NCBI GenBank assembly: GCA_021798135.1
Contig: JAJZYI010000001.1
Span: 1-36,151 of the forward strand
Length of the DNA: 36,151 nucleotides
Reading direction: 5' to 3'
Origin: Actinomycetes bacterium
GTDB lineage: Bacteria; Actinomycetota; Acidimicrobiia; Acidimicrobiales; UBA8190
The notes under the pieces are model-generated. The model saw only the letters and a list, made by a program, of their open reading frames with translations, was not told the origin of the DNA and searched no databases. The position numbers and the translations under genes were made by a program. Below are positions 23,763-31,111 of this stretch, piece after piece. Each line of letters starts with the position of its first letter. Position 1 is the first letter of the stretch.

Positions 23763-23763
23763 C

Positions 23764-24414
23764 GTGCACAAGGCGACCGACCATCGCGGCGACGACGACC
23801 GGGACCGGCGGCGCGAGGAGCGGCGCCGGCAGATGGTCGAAGCCGCCGTGCGCGTCATCCGACGCGACGGGCCGGACGCGTCGATGGACCGCTTCGCGGC
23901 GGAGGCGGGCGTGGCCAAGCCCATCCTGTACCGGGTCTTCGGGGACCGATCGGGACTGCACCGAGCGGTGGGGGAGTACGCCTTCGCGTCGCTCGGCGCC
24001 GGCATCGACCAGGCGCTGGCGGCCCGCGACGTCCCACCGCGCCGGATGGTAGCGGACGCCATCGACAGCTACCTGGCGTTCGTGGAGCGCGAGCCCGCGC
24101 TCTACACGTTCCTGGCCGAGCGCGCCGACACCGGTGCGAAGCGGCGGACGGTCGACGACTACCTCAGCCGGGTCAGCCGGCAGGTTGCCCGTCTCCTCGG
24201 CGACCGGCTGCGGGCGATGGGGGCGGATGCCGGTGCCGCCGAGCCCTGGGCCTTCGGCATCGTGGGCATGGCGGTGGCGGCCGGGTCGTGGTGGCTCGAC
24301 CGCGGCTCGATGAGCCGCGAGCAGCTCGGTGCCTACCTGACCGAGCTGGTCTGCGATGGTCTCCCCGGCGTCGGGCGGACTGGAGCCGGCCGGCCGGACG
24401 CGACCGCGTCGTAG
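23764..24414 (+). CDS. TetR-family transcriptional regulator
   Basis: A 216-residue regulator. The DNA-binding domain lies at residues ~20-65: RRQMVEAAVRVIRRDG, MDRFAAEAGVAKPILYRVFG, with the recognition helix in VAKPILYRVFGDRSGL. The C-terminal all-helical ligand domain (YLAFVEREPALYTFLAERA) gives no clue to the ligand, though the pattern is common in regulators of lipid or drug-response genes. I chose GTG 23764 because two operator-like palindromes end just before it and a -10 sits 6 nt away. The candidate targets are itself and perhaps neighbours. Directly behind its TAG stop is a 31-bp tandem repeat. Confidence 0.88.
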   Translation: MHKATDHRGDDDRDRRREERRRQMVEAAVRVIRRDGPDASMDRFAAEAGVAKPILYRVFGDRSGLHRAVGEYAFASLGAGIDQALAARDVPPRRMVADAIDSYLAFVEREPALYTFLAERADTGAKRRTVDDYLSRVSRQVARLLGDRLRAMGADAGAAEPWAFGIVGMAVAAGSWWLDRGSMSREQLGAYLTELVCDGLPGVGRTGAGRPDATAS

Positions 24415-24415
24415 C

Positions 24416-24515
24416 GACGGCTGGCCTGACTCGGTCGCCGCCGGGTGACGGCTGGCTGACCCGGTCGCCGCCGGGTGACGGCTGGCCTGACTCGGTCGCC
24501 GCCGGGTGACGGCTG
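24416..24515. repeat. 31-bp tandem repeat directly after tetR
   Basis: Units start at 24416, 24447, 24477 and (partial) 24508, one base after the tetR stop codon. The unit begins GACGGCTGGCCTGACTCGG and ends CGCCGCCGGGT. Copies 1 and 3 are identical; copy 2 is 30 bp, missing one base, with one further change. All contain in-frame stops, so they are noncoding. Confidence 0.9.
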
Positions 24516-24561
24516 CCCGCCGCCCGGCCTCGCGGCGTGGTGGCTCCCCGTGCCGGGCGCC

Positions 24562-24656
24562 TGTGGACGAGCGGGCCCTCGGCTGGGGATCATCCCGGCC
24601 GGGTTGGGGACGACGGCCCGTCGCCTGGGGACAGAGCGCCCGAATCTGGTGGACAA
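24562..24656. repeat. Five 21-22-bp-phased motifs resembling DnaA boxes
   Basis: TGTGGACGA (24562), TGGGGATCA (24584), TGGGGACGA (24605), TGGGGACAG (24626) and GGTGGACAA (24648) are spaced 22, 21, 21 and 22 bp, that is on one face of the helix. The first and last match 8 of 9 bases of the actinobacterial DnaA box TTGTCCACA on the minus strand; the middle three are weaker. No dnaA, dnaN or parAB is near. Confidence 0.45.
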
Positions 24657-24969
24657 CGTCTGGATTTCGCGCCACCCCCTTGTGCCACGTTGCCTTCGGG
24701 CGCAGAGTGGACGTAGCGAGCTCGGAGGTTGCCCACCGCCGCCGGTGCGCTCCGGATTGCCGGTGCGCCTGCCGGGGGGCCGTCCGAGCAGCGCGGCGAG
24801 CGAGGCGACCGGACCGGCTCCCCGGAGCCCGCTCGGTCGGTGCCACGCCGGGGAACGTCCGACCCCGGCATGGACGCCCGCTCGCCGCAGGGCGTGCGCC
24901 CCGGGCGCGGTCGGCCGTGCCGGCCAGCGACCGGGGCTGCGCCGCGCCCGGAGCGGGCCGCCAGCTTGT

Positions 24970-25016
24970 CAGCAGCACGCCACCGCTCGTCGCAGCAGCA
25001 CGCTGCCGCTCGCCGA
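24970..25016. repeat. 23-bp duplication at the acylphosphatase 3' end
   Basis: CAGCAGCACGC(C/T)(A/G)CCGCTCG occurs at 24970 and 24993, period 23 bp, ending at the stop codon (TGA, minus strand, 25017-25019) of the acylphosphatase gene. It is the smallest of the gene-end repeats. Confidence 0.7.
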
Positions 25017-25313
25017 TCAGCGGACGGCGAAGCCGATGGGCAGGGGATCGGTGCCTGGCGGCGGGTCGGACACTTCCACCCCCGTCACGCGGGCGAACCT
25101 CGGTCCCTGGCGGCACCAGGCGATCACGGCGTCGACCGCGGCGGCCGGGCCGACGAGGACCGCCTCCACCGAGCCGTCCGACCGGTTCGCCGCCCAGCCG
25201 GCGACACCGGCCTCCCTTGCTCGCGCCGCGCACGATGCCCGGAAACCGACACCCTGCACGCGCCCGCGCACCACGACGCGGCGGCGCACCGTCGGGTCCG
25301 AAGCGCCGAGCAC
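25017..25313 (-). CDS. acyP: Acylphosphatase
   Basis: A 98-residue protein, the standard acylphosphatase size, hydrolysing carboxyl-phosphate bonds such as those of acetyl phosphate or carbamoyl phosphate. The phosphate cradle VVRGRVQGVGFRASC holds catalytic Arg25, and Asn43 in AANRSDGSVEAVL is the second catalytic residue. The frame is open farther upstream inside the nucleotidyltransferase gene, but GTG 25313, 4 nt behind that gene's stop, gives the normal length. It is the last gene of a minus-strand operon. Confidence 0.92.
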   Translation of the reverse strand: MLGASDPTVRRRVVVRGRVQGVGFRASCAARAREAGVAGWAANRSDGSVEAVLVGPAAAVDAVIAWCRQGPRFARVTGVEVSDPPPGTDPLPIGFAVR

Positions 25314-25317
25314 AGCG

Positions 25318-26223
25318 TCAGGCGCCCACCGGCCACAGCCATTCGGGGCGGTCGCCGACAGCCACCATCGTGGCGAGGTCGCCACTCACCCGGGGCAGGT
25401 CGTCGGCGTGCGTCACGCCCACGACCCTGCCGGGTCCCGGCAGCACGCGCACCCCAGGTGAGCCTGCCGTCGCCGCCATCTCGCCGACGACCTCGGGCAG
25501 CAGCACCTCGACGTCGTCGGTGGCAGCCCCGTCGGCGACGGCGCCGCCGTCGTCGACCTGGGGGTGCACCGCCGTGACGGCCTTGGCCAGCTCGTCCCAG
25601 ATCCGGGGCCGGAAGCCCCAGAGGTTCACCGAGACGGGCGTGTCGGCCGGCAGCACGGCGGGCTGGCGCCCGTCGCCGGCGGCGAAGCTGCCGTCGGTGA
25701 GCCGGCGCACCTGCTTGCGCTCGTCGATCCCCACCAGGGCGCCGTCGGCGGTGGCGCGGACCACGCCCCGCGTCACGGGGGCGTCGCCGACCACGGAGTC
25801 GCCGAGGGCGAACGTCACCAGTGCGTGCTCGTCGGTAGGGGACTGGAGGTGCTCACGCAGCCGGGCGAACGCGTCGGCACCGTAGACGTCGTCGCCGTTG
25901 ACGACGGCGAAGGGCCGGTCGCCGACGACGCTGCGGGCGCAGAGCACGGCGTGGGCGGTCCCCAGGGGCCGTTCCTGCCTGGCGACCGCGACGCTGAGCG
26001 AGCGCGGCCACACCCGGAGGACGTGGTACTCGATGGCGGGTCCCGTCACCGGGCCGAGCACCAGCACGATCTCGCCGAAACCGGCGGCGACGGCGTCGGA
26101 CGCCGTCAGGTCGATAACCGCCTCGCCGTGCAAGCCGATCGGTGCCAGCGGCTTGCAGCCGCCGTACCGCTTGGCGAGACCTGCCGCGAGGATCACCGCG
26201 ACCGGCTGCTCGGCAGCGCTCAC
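25318..26223 (-). CDS. Nucleotidyltransferase (GT-A/NTP_transferase family)
   Basis: A 301-residue protein with the N-terminal fold of sugar-phosphate or MobA-like nucleotidyltransferases. The nucleotide loop is VAVILAAGLAKRYGGCKPLA (residues 8-27) and the metal-binding acidic motif is VVNGDDVYG (108-116). RQERPLGTAHAVLCAR matches the region that reads the base and sugar. No C-terminal left-handed helix acyltransferase domain is present. The activated molecule cannot be told. The start, GTG 26223, overlaps the KAS III stop by 4 bases (GTGA), implying coupled expression with a lipid-synthesis-type enzyme, so an activated sugar for a lipid conjugate is one possibility (inference). Confidence 0.83.
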   Translation of the reverse strand: MSAAEQPVAVILAAGLAKRYGGCKPLAPIGLHGEAVIDLTASDAVAAGFGEIVLVLGPVTGPAIEYHVLRVWPRSLSVAVARQERPLGTAHAVLCARSVVGDRPFAVVNGDDVYGADAFARLREHLQSPTDEHALVTFALGDSVVGDAPVTRGVVRATADGALVGIDERKQVRRLTDGSFAAGDGRQPAVLPADTPVSVNLWGFRPRIWDELAKAVTAVHPQVDDGGAVADGAATDDVEVLLPEVVGEMAATAGSPGVRVLPGPGRVVGVTHADDLPRVSGDLATMVAVGDRPEWLWPVGA

Positions 26224-27146
26224 GCGTCCCACCGCAGCACGGCGCTGGCCCAGGTCATGCCGCCGCCGAAACCGGACAGGAGCACGATGTCGCCGAGGTG
26301 CAGGCGGTCCGTCTCGGCCGCGTGCGCGAGGGCGAGCGGGATCGACGCCGAGGACGTGTTGCCGTACCGGTCGATCGTCATGACGTACCGGTCCTCGGTG
26401 ATGCCGAGCCGAGCCGCCGCCGCGGTGATGATGCGGGCGTTGGCCTGGTGGGGGACGAACAGGTCGACGTCGTCGGGCCCGAACCCGGCGCGCTCGAGCG
26501 CCGTCAGCGACGACTCGAGGACGGCGCGCACGGCGTGGCGGAAGATCTCCTTGCCGTTCATCCACAGGTGGCCGCCGTGCTCGCACCGCAGGAGGTGTCG
26601 CAGCGAGCCGTCCGCACCCAGGTGCCAGCCGAGGAGCTGGGAGGGCCCGTCGGTGGCCTCGAGGACCACGGCGCCCGCTCCGTCGCCGACCAGCACCGCG
26701 AGGGTCCGATCGTCCCAGTCGGTGATGCGCGACAGGGTCTCGCTCCCGATCAGCAGCACCCTGCGGGCCCCGGCCATGATCAGCCCGTGGGCGGTCACCA
26801 GGCCGTAGACGAAGCCCGAGCAGGCGGCGTTCAGGTCCATGGCGCCCCCGGCGATGCCGAGCCCGTCCTGGACGGTCGCGGACGTCCCCGGGACGACGGC
26901 GTCAGGCGTGGTCGTGGCCAGCACGAGCACGTCGATGTCGGCGGGCGTCACGCCGGCCCGCGCCAGCGCGGCCCGTCCGGCCGCGATGGCCAGCTCCGAC
27001 GTCGTGCCGCCGATGTGGCGTTCCTTGATGCCGGTCCGTTCGGTGATCCATTCGTCGCTGGTGTCGAGCCGCAGGGACAGGTCGGTGTTGGTGACCACCT
27101 TGTCGGGCACGGCGGTGCCCCAGCCGGTGATGCGTGCGCCGGGCAT
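26220..27146 (-). CDS. 3-oxoacyl-ACP synthase III (FabH-like)
   Basis: A 308-residue thiolase-fold ketosynthase III. The catalytic triad is complete: Cys109 in LNAACSGFVYGL, His233 in VPHQANARI and Asn263 in YGNTSSASIP. FabH condenses an acyl-CoA starter with malonyl-ACP to begin fatty-acid synthesis. Other signatures are TSDEWITERTGIKERH and the C-terminal LLSGFGGGMTWASAVLRW. The ATG at 27146 has GAGGAG upstream. It follows the thiolase gene by 81 bp and overlaps the nucleotidyltransferase. With no other fab genes here, it could be a housekeeping FabH or a dedicated ketosynthase in a special lipid pathway. Confidence 0.92.
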   Translation of the reverse strand: MPGARITGWGTAVPDKVVTNTDLSLRLDTSDEWITERTGIKERHIGGTTSELAIAAGRAALARAGVTPADIDVLVLATTTPDAVVPGTSATVQDGLGIAGGAMDLNAACSGFVYGLVTAHGLIMAGARRVLLIGSETLSRITDWDDRTLAVLVGDGAGAVVLEATDGPSQLLGWHLGADGSLRHLLRCEHGGHLWMNGKEIFRHAVRAVLESSLTALERAGFGPDDVDLFVPHQANARIITAAAARLGITEDRYVMTIDRYGNTSSASIPLALAHAAETDRLHLGDIVLLSGFGGGMTWASAVLRWDA

Positions 27147-27227
27147 TGGGCTCCTCTTCGGGTGACGGTGTTCGGGGCGGATGGTGCGGTCGGTGTGTCG
27201 GTGCGGGCGCCTGGCCGGGCCGCTCGG

Positions 27228-28394
27228 TCAGCTCGCCACCAGGATGTGCACAGCCGCCATGGCGGTGTCCCCGCCGATGATGCCGCCGGTGTTCACGGCC
27301 GCGCCGACCCGGGCGCGCGGCACCTGGCGGCCGGTCGCCACGCCCCGGAGCTGCCAGGTGAGCTCCGCGATCTGGGCGATGCCCGTGGCGGCCAGGGGAT
27401 GGCCCCGGGCCACGAGGCCGCCGCTCGGGTTGACGGTCACCGCCCGCCCCCCGACGTCGGTGTGGCCGTCAGCGGTGGCGCTCCCCGCTGCGCCGGGCTC
27501 GAAGAAGCCCAGCGACTCCAACGCGTAGATCTCCTCGGCGCTGGTGGCGTCGTGGAGCTCGACGACGTCGACGTCCTCGGGGCCGATGCCGGCGGCCTTC
27601 CACGCCTCGTCCGCCGCCTCGCGGATGCGGTCGTGGTAGTCGAGGTCACCCGCCCCCGACCGGGCGACGCTGGCGGCGACGCGCGGGGCCCCGCGGGTCG
27701 CCCCGGTCGCCACCACCGCCGCCGCCGCGCCGTCGGTGAACGACGAGCACATCAGGCGGGTCAGGCGGCCTGCGACGGTGGGTGCGGCCAGGACCTCGTC
27801 GACGGTGACGGTCGTGCGGAACTGCGCGAGCGGGTTGCGCGCCCCGCAGCGGCGCGCCTTCACGGCGGCGGCGGCGATCTGGGCGAGGGTGGTGCCGCGC
27901 TCGGTCAGCTGGCGCTCCACCCATGTGGCGTTGAGCCCCATGAGGAGGCTGCCGGCGCCGTTGGGGTGGGCCGCCCGCAGCGCCTCGCGCTCGTCCGCAG
28001 GCAGGCCGTCCTCGACGCCGCCGAGCGTTGCCGACCGGTCGCCGGTCCACATCTTCTCGACGCCGACGACGAGGACGGGGCTGCGTCCTCCGGCCGCCGC
28101 CATCGTCGCGAGGTGGAGGGCGGACGACCCGCCGGCGCACGAGTTGTCGACGTTGACCACCGGGGCCCCGGCCAGGTCCAGGCCGCGCAGCCAGGACTGG
28201 CCACGGATGCAGCCCTGGCCGCTGAGGCGCCCTCCGGTGGCGTTGGCGAAGACGACCAAGCCCACGGCGGACGGCTCCAGACCCGCGTCGGCGAGCGCGG
28301 CGGCTGCGGCTTCGAGCGCCATCTCCCCGGGCTCGCGGTCACGGCGCTCCATCGTGGTCATCCCCACCCCGACGACGTGCGTGGCCTGGTTCAC
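27228..28394 (-). CDS. SCP2-type thiolase (lipid-transfer/acetyl-CoA acyltransferase family)
   Basis: A 388-residue thiolase-fold protein. The nucleophile is Cys86 in NVDNSCAGGSSALHLA; VVELHDATSAEEIY (His281) is the SCP2-thiolase version of the substrate loop, and His332 is in GGLVARGHPLAATG. The second catalytic cysteine of classical thiolases is absent: the position reads AAVNTGGIIGGD, Asn368, so cleavage or condensation may proceed differently or a distinct acyl transfer may occur. Related actinobacterial proteins act in sterol or fatty-acid side-chain breakdown. GTG 28394 has GAGG upstream. It lies between the luciferase-like gene (82 bp) and KAS III (81 bp). Confidence 0.88.
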   Translation of the reverse strand: MNQATHVVGVGMTTMERRDREPGEMALEAAAAALADAGLEPSAVGLVVFANATGGRLSGQGCIRGQSWLRGLDLAGAPVVNVDNSCAGGSSALHLATMAAAGGRSPVLVVGVEKMWTGDRSATLGGVEDGLPADEREALRAAHPNGAGSLLMGLNATWVERQLTERGTTLAQIAAAAVKARRCGARNPLAQFRTTVTVDEVLAAPTVAGRLTRLMCSSFTDGAAAAVVATGATRGAPRVAASVARSGAGDLDYHDRIREAADEAWKAAGIGPEDVDVVELHDATSAEEIYALESLGFFEPGAAGSATADGHTDVGGRAVTVNPSGGLVARGHPLAATGIAQIAELTWQLRGVATGRQVPRARVGAAVNTGGIIGGDTAMAAVHILVAS

Positions 28395-28476
28395 CGGTAC
28401 CTCGATTCTGGTGGCTGTTCGAGTGGCGGTCTCGTCCCGACGACCGTCACCGGGATCCGCCACCGGCGGCCTCCGA

Positions 28477-29757
28477 TCACGACGGACCGGGCGTCGCCGC
28501 CAGGGTCGTGCGATCGGCCGGTGTGCGGGCGACGGGCGTGGCCGGCCGTGCCGGCCACGTGCCTGCGCCGTCCGACGGCAGAGCGGTTGACGGGCCCACA
28601 GTACCTCGGCGTGGTCCGGCCGGGGCCAGACCGGCACCCGGGCCGTCCCCGAGGATGTCGGCGAGCGCCGTTGCCAGGTCCTCGAACTGTACCAGCGGGG
28701 CGTCGTCGGTCACGAAGGCGACCACGTGGTCGGCACCGGCCTCGACCCACCGGGCCACGCGGGCGGCGCACTCGCGGGCCGTCCCCGCCACCAGGTGCCG
28801 GGCGAACGCCCGCGGCGGCAGGCGGTAGAGCGAGGACATCCACGCCGCGCCCCGGTCGAGCGCCCGTCCGGCCGCGCCGGGCGCCCCTCCGGCCAGCGAG
28901 ACGAAGACGACGATGGACGCCACCAGGGTGCCGGGGTCCCTGCCGGCGTCCTCGCGCCGCGCCGACAGCGAGCCGAGGGCGGCGTGGTACTCGTCAGGGG
29001 CCAGGAAGAGGGGCATCCAGCCGTCGCCGAGCCGAGCGGCGCGGTCCAGCGCCGCCGGCGACGAGCCGCCGAACCAGACGGGCACGTCGCCGGCGACCGG
29101 CCGCTGGCGGTAGCGCGCCTCGTCGGTGCTGCCGGTGGTGCCGCTGCCGGTGGTGGTGCTGCCGGTCGTGGTGCCGCCGGTGGTGCCGCTGCCGGTGGTG
29201 CCGCTGCCGGTGGTGGTGCTGCCGGTCGTGGCGTCGTGCGGCGCGGCGCCGTGGCCAGCGTCGGCCGCCGGCACCGGTCCACCCGGGTGCGCCGCCAGCC
29301 CGCCGCTCCACAGGCTCCGCAGGTCGGCCACCTGGGCGTCGAGGCGGCGGCCGCGGGCGGCGTAGTCCCGGCCGGCCGCCTCGTACTCGCCGGGATGCGA
29401 GCCGACGCCCAGGCCGAGCACGAAGCGGCCCGCCGACAGGTCCTGCAGCGACGCTGCCTGCTTCGCCACCACGCCGGCGTCGCGGAGGGGGAGCTGCAGC
29501 ACGGCCGACCCGATCGTGCACCGTTCGGTGGCGGCAGCTGCCACCCCGAGAGCGGTCAGGCACTCCACCACGGGACCGTGCCAGAAGAGGTGGTCGCAGG
29601 CCCAGACTCCGCCGGCTCCGGCGCGCTCCGCCCCGGCGGCGACGGCGGCCAGGCCGGCGGCCGTGGGCGGGGCTGCGGCCTGGGGAACGGTGGGCAGCAT
29701 CAACCCGAGCGTGCCGAGCCCGCCTGGACGGCGCGTGTGCTGGGCGGCGGGCGGCAC
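28477..29757 (-). CDS. Luciferase-like F420-dependent oxidoreductase with Gly/Ser/Thr insert
   Basis: A 426-residue protein of the LLM class, TIM barrels that mostly use coenzyme F420 or FMN in actinobacteria. LGTLGLMLPTVPQ is strand 1; GVWACDHLFWHG, AGRFVLGLGVGSHPGEYEAAG, and PVWFGGSSPAALDRAARLGDGW are family signatures. About 35 residues made almost only of Gly, Ser and Thr interrupt the region after LRSLWSG and reflect a DNA repeat. A Pro/Ala/Thr-rich tail of ~55 residues follows the last helix. The GTG at 29757 has TAGCAT on the minus strand exactly 6 nt upstream, suggesting a leaderless mRNA. It precedes the thiolase gene on the same strand. Substrate unknown. Confidence 0.87.
   Translation of the reverse strand: MPPAAQHTRRPGGLGTLGLMLPTVPQAAAPPTAAGLAAVAAGAERAGAGGVWACDHLFWHGPVVECLTALGVAAAATERCTIGSAVLQLPLRDAGVVAKQAASLQDLSAGRFVLGLGVGSHPGEYEAAGRDYAARGRRLDAQVADLRSLWSGGLAAHPGGPVPAADAGHGAAPHDATTGSTTTGSGTTGSGTTGGTTTGSTTTGSGTTGSTDEARYRQRPVAGDVPVWFGGSSPAALDRAARLGDGWMPLFLAPDEYHAALGSLSARREDAGRDPGTLVASIVVFVSLAGGAPGAAGRALDRGAAWMSSLYRLPPRAFARHLVAGTARECAARVARWVEAGADHVVAFVTDDAPLVQFEDLATALADILGDGPGAGLAPAGPRRGTVGPSTALPSDGAGTWPARPATPVARTPADRTTLAATPGPS
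29132..29231. repeat. 60-bp direct repeat encoding the Gly/Ser/Thr insert
   Basis: A 40-bp sequence beginning CCGGTGGTGCCGCTGCCGG occurs at 29132 and at 29192, exactly 60 bp apart, within a longer field of CCGGTGGTG and CCGGTCGTGG submotifs. On the minus strand it encodes TTGSGTTGS-like pentads in the luciferase-like protein. All units preserve the frame, so copy changes would lengthen or shorten a loop. Confidence 0.85.
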
Positions 29758-29760
29758 GGA

Positions 29761-29773
29761 CCGATGCTATCGG
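29761..29773 (-). promoter_or_regulatory. Palindrome with -10 element for the luciferase-like gene
   Basis: CCGATGCTATCGG has perfect 5-bp arms. Read on the minus strand its centre is TAGCAT, a TAnnnT -10 hexamer ending 6 nt before the GTG at 29757, so the predicted transcript starts at the start codon. A repressor on this palindrome would cover the -10. Confidence 0.55.
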
Positions 29774-29957
29774 CACCGGCGGGCCCTGCTGGTGTCGCAC
29801 GCGCCACCACGGGGGTGCTCGCGCCCGTCCGCGGTCCGGTCCCGGACGCCGTCCCCTGCCGCGTCGGCGACCGCCCAGGGCACCTGCGCCAGCCGGCAGG
29901 GCGGGTCGGTGGCCGCCCGCGGCACGGTCAGGTCGCGGTTCCCGGCAGAATGGTGGC

Positions 29958-30287
29958 ATGGACGCCACGACGCCGAGCGACGAGGAGCAGGCCGAGCGCC
30001 GCCGCGCCCTCGAGGAGCTCCTCGACATGATGCGGCCCGCGGTCCAGGCCGACGGGGGTGACCTGGTCCTGGTGCACGCGGACGTCGTCACCGGGGTGGT
30101 CGAGGTGCAGCTCCAGGGCGCGTGCAGCAGCTGCGCGATCTCGTCGGCGACGCTGCAGGGCGGGGTGGAGCGGATCCTGCGCGACCGCCTGCCGTGGGTG
30201 ACCGAGGTGACCGGCGGTGTCGACGAGGACGTCGACCCGCTGGTCAGCGCGGCGGCAGGACGCGGCGCCTACGTGCCCCGCTGGTAG
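29958..30287 (+). CDS. NifU C-terminal-domain iron-sulfur scaffold protein
   Basis: A 109-residue protein made of one NifU-like domain, which assembles or delivers Fe-S clusters. Signatures are LLDMMRPAVQADGGDLVLVH and the CxxC motif GACSSCAISSATLQGGVERI (Cys56, Cys59). Only this domain is present, so it is a Nfu-type carrier. The ATG at 29958 lacks a ribosome site; CAGAAT at 29946-29951, 6 nt away, could be a -10 giving a leaderless mRNA. The frame is open a long way upstream on the opposite strand of three real genes, which is an artefact. It ends 56 bp before the deacetylase. Confidence 0.9.
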   Translation: MDATTPSDEEQAERRRALEELLDMMRPAVQADGGDLVLVHADVVTGVVEVQLQGACSSCAISSATLQGGVERILRDRLPWVTEVTGGVDEDVDPLVSAAAGRGAYVPRW

Positions 30288-30331
30288 CGGCGCCCGACGG
30301 CCGGGACGGGGCGCCGGGGCCAGGCGTGGTG

Positions 30332-30337
30332 CAGACT
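30332..30337 (+). promoter_or_regulatory. -10-like element of the deacetylase-glycan operon
   Basis: CAGACT ends 6 nt before the ATG at 30344, the same spacing seen for CAGAAT before the NifU gene and TACGAT before tetR. No ribosome site precedes this ATG, so a leaderless transcript opening the five-gene operon is plausible. Confidence 0.4.
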
Positions 30338-30343
30338 GGCGCC

Positions 30344-31111
30344 ATGTGGAGCCGCCACGCCGTCGCGGCAGCATCCATGGGCACGGCCGCCGTGCTGGCC
30401 CACGCCCTGCCGTCGGTGACGGTGCTGGGGACGTTCGCGCCGTCGCCGCCGGCGGTCCTGCCCGCAGGCTGGTGCCGGTGGCGGTGGCCGGCGTCCGGGG
30501 CGGCCGGCGCCCTGGCGCTCACCTTCGACGACGGTCCCGACCCCCTGACCACGCCGAGGACCCTTGACCTGCTCGACGAGCTGGGCCTGCGGGCGACGTT
30601 CTTCCTGGTCGGCGGCGAGGTCGACCGGTACCCGGCACTCGCCGCCGAGATCGCGGGCCGTGGCCATGGCGTCGCCGTCCACGGGCACGGGCACCGGCAC
30701 CACCTCCTCCGGTCGCCGGGCTGGGTGTGCGCGGACACGGCTCTCGCCGTGGCCGCCGTCGGCCGGGCGACGGGCGTGGTGCCCCGCTGGTACCGACCGC
30801 CGTACGGCCAGACCAGCATCGGGACCGTCCGGGCGGCGCAGCGGCACGGGCTGCAGGTGGTGCTGTGGTCGCGCTGGGGGCGCGAGTTCGCCGAGCGGTC
30901 GGCCGGCCCGGTCCTGGAGCGGCTGCGGCCCGGCCTGGTGGCGGGCGGGGTCCTGCTGCTGCACGACAGCGACCGCTACGCCCGGCCGGGCACGGCGGCG
31001 CTCACCCACCAGGTGCTCCGACCGCTCGCCGGCGAGCTCGCCCGTCGCCAGCTGGTCAGTGTCCCCCTCGACGAGCTGGACCGGCGGTCCGCGGCGGCGG
31101 AGGCGGCGTGA
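30344..31111 (+). CDS. NodB-domain polysaccharide deacetylase
   Basis: A 255-residue carbohydrate esterase 4-type protein, removing acetyl groups from N-acetylated sugars. Residues 8-30 are weakly hydrophobic and could act as a membrane anchor. The five NodB motifs are present: LTFDDGPDP (Asp62/Asp63), a His-rich metal site VAVHGHGHRHH (His113-His120), RPPYGQ, VVLWSRWGREF in place of the usual D-x-x-D-W segment, and LLLHDS. The substrate could be peptidoglycan, a lipid-linked sugar or another glycan. Four genes follow in the same direction, and the next start overlaps this stop by 4 bases (GTGA), so it opens a glycan operon. Confidence 0.87.
   Translation: MWSRHAVAAASMGTAAVLAHALPSVTVLGTFAPSPPAVLPAGWCRWRWPASGAAGALALTFDDGPDPLTTPRTLDLLDELGLRATFFLVGGEVDRYPALAAEIAGRGHGVAVHGHGHRHHLLRSPGWVCADTALAVAAVGRATGVVPRWYRPPYGQTSIGTVRAAQRHGLQVVLWSRWGREFAERSAGPVLERLRPGLVAGGVLLLHDSDRYARPGTAALTHQVLRPLAGELARRQLVSVPLDELDRRSAAAEAA

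Larger units (their letters stand above)
24516..25016. other. Long noncoding gap with phased DnaA-box-like motifs
   Basis: About 500 bp between convergent tetR and acylphosphatase genes with no protein I would support; the open frames read as compositional noise. It holds two structures, described separately: phased GGA motifs at 24562-24656 and a 23-bp duplication at 24970-25016. The stretch 24721-24969 shows nothing I can interpret. Confidence 0.5.

Noticed and set aside
24562..24656. Chromosomal replication origin
   Set aside because: The DnaA-like motifs are mostly degenerate, and no dnaA, dnaN, AT-rich unwinding stretch or partition genes are in the window. Kept only as a possible DnaA-binding or phased element.
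24475..25461. Plus-strand open frame of 328 codons after tetR
   Set aside because: It crosses the gene-end repeats and runs antisense over acylphosphatase. No family motif is seen, and composition looks like noncoding GC-rich DNA.
26142..29957. A very long plus-strand frame running into the NifU gene
   Set aside because: It is antisense to KAS III, thiolase and the luciferase-like gene, all with intact motifs. Only its last 109 codons, the NifU domain, are real.
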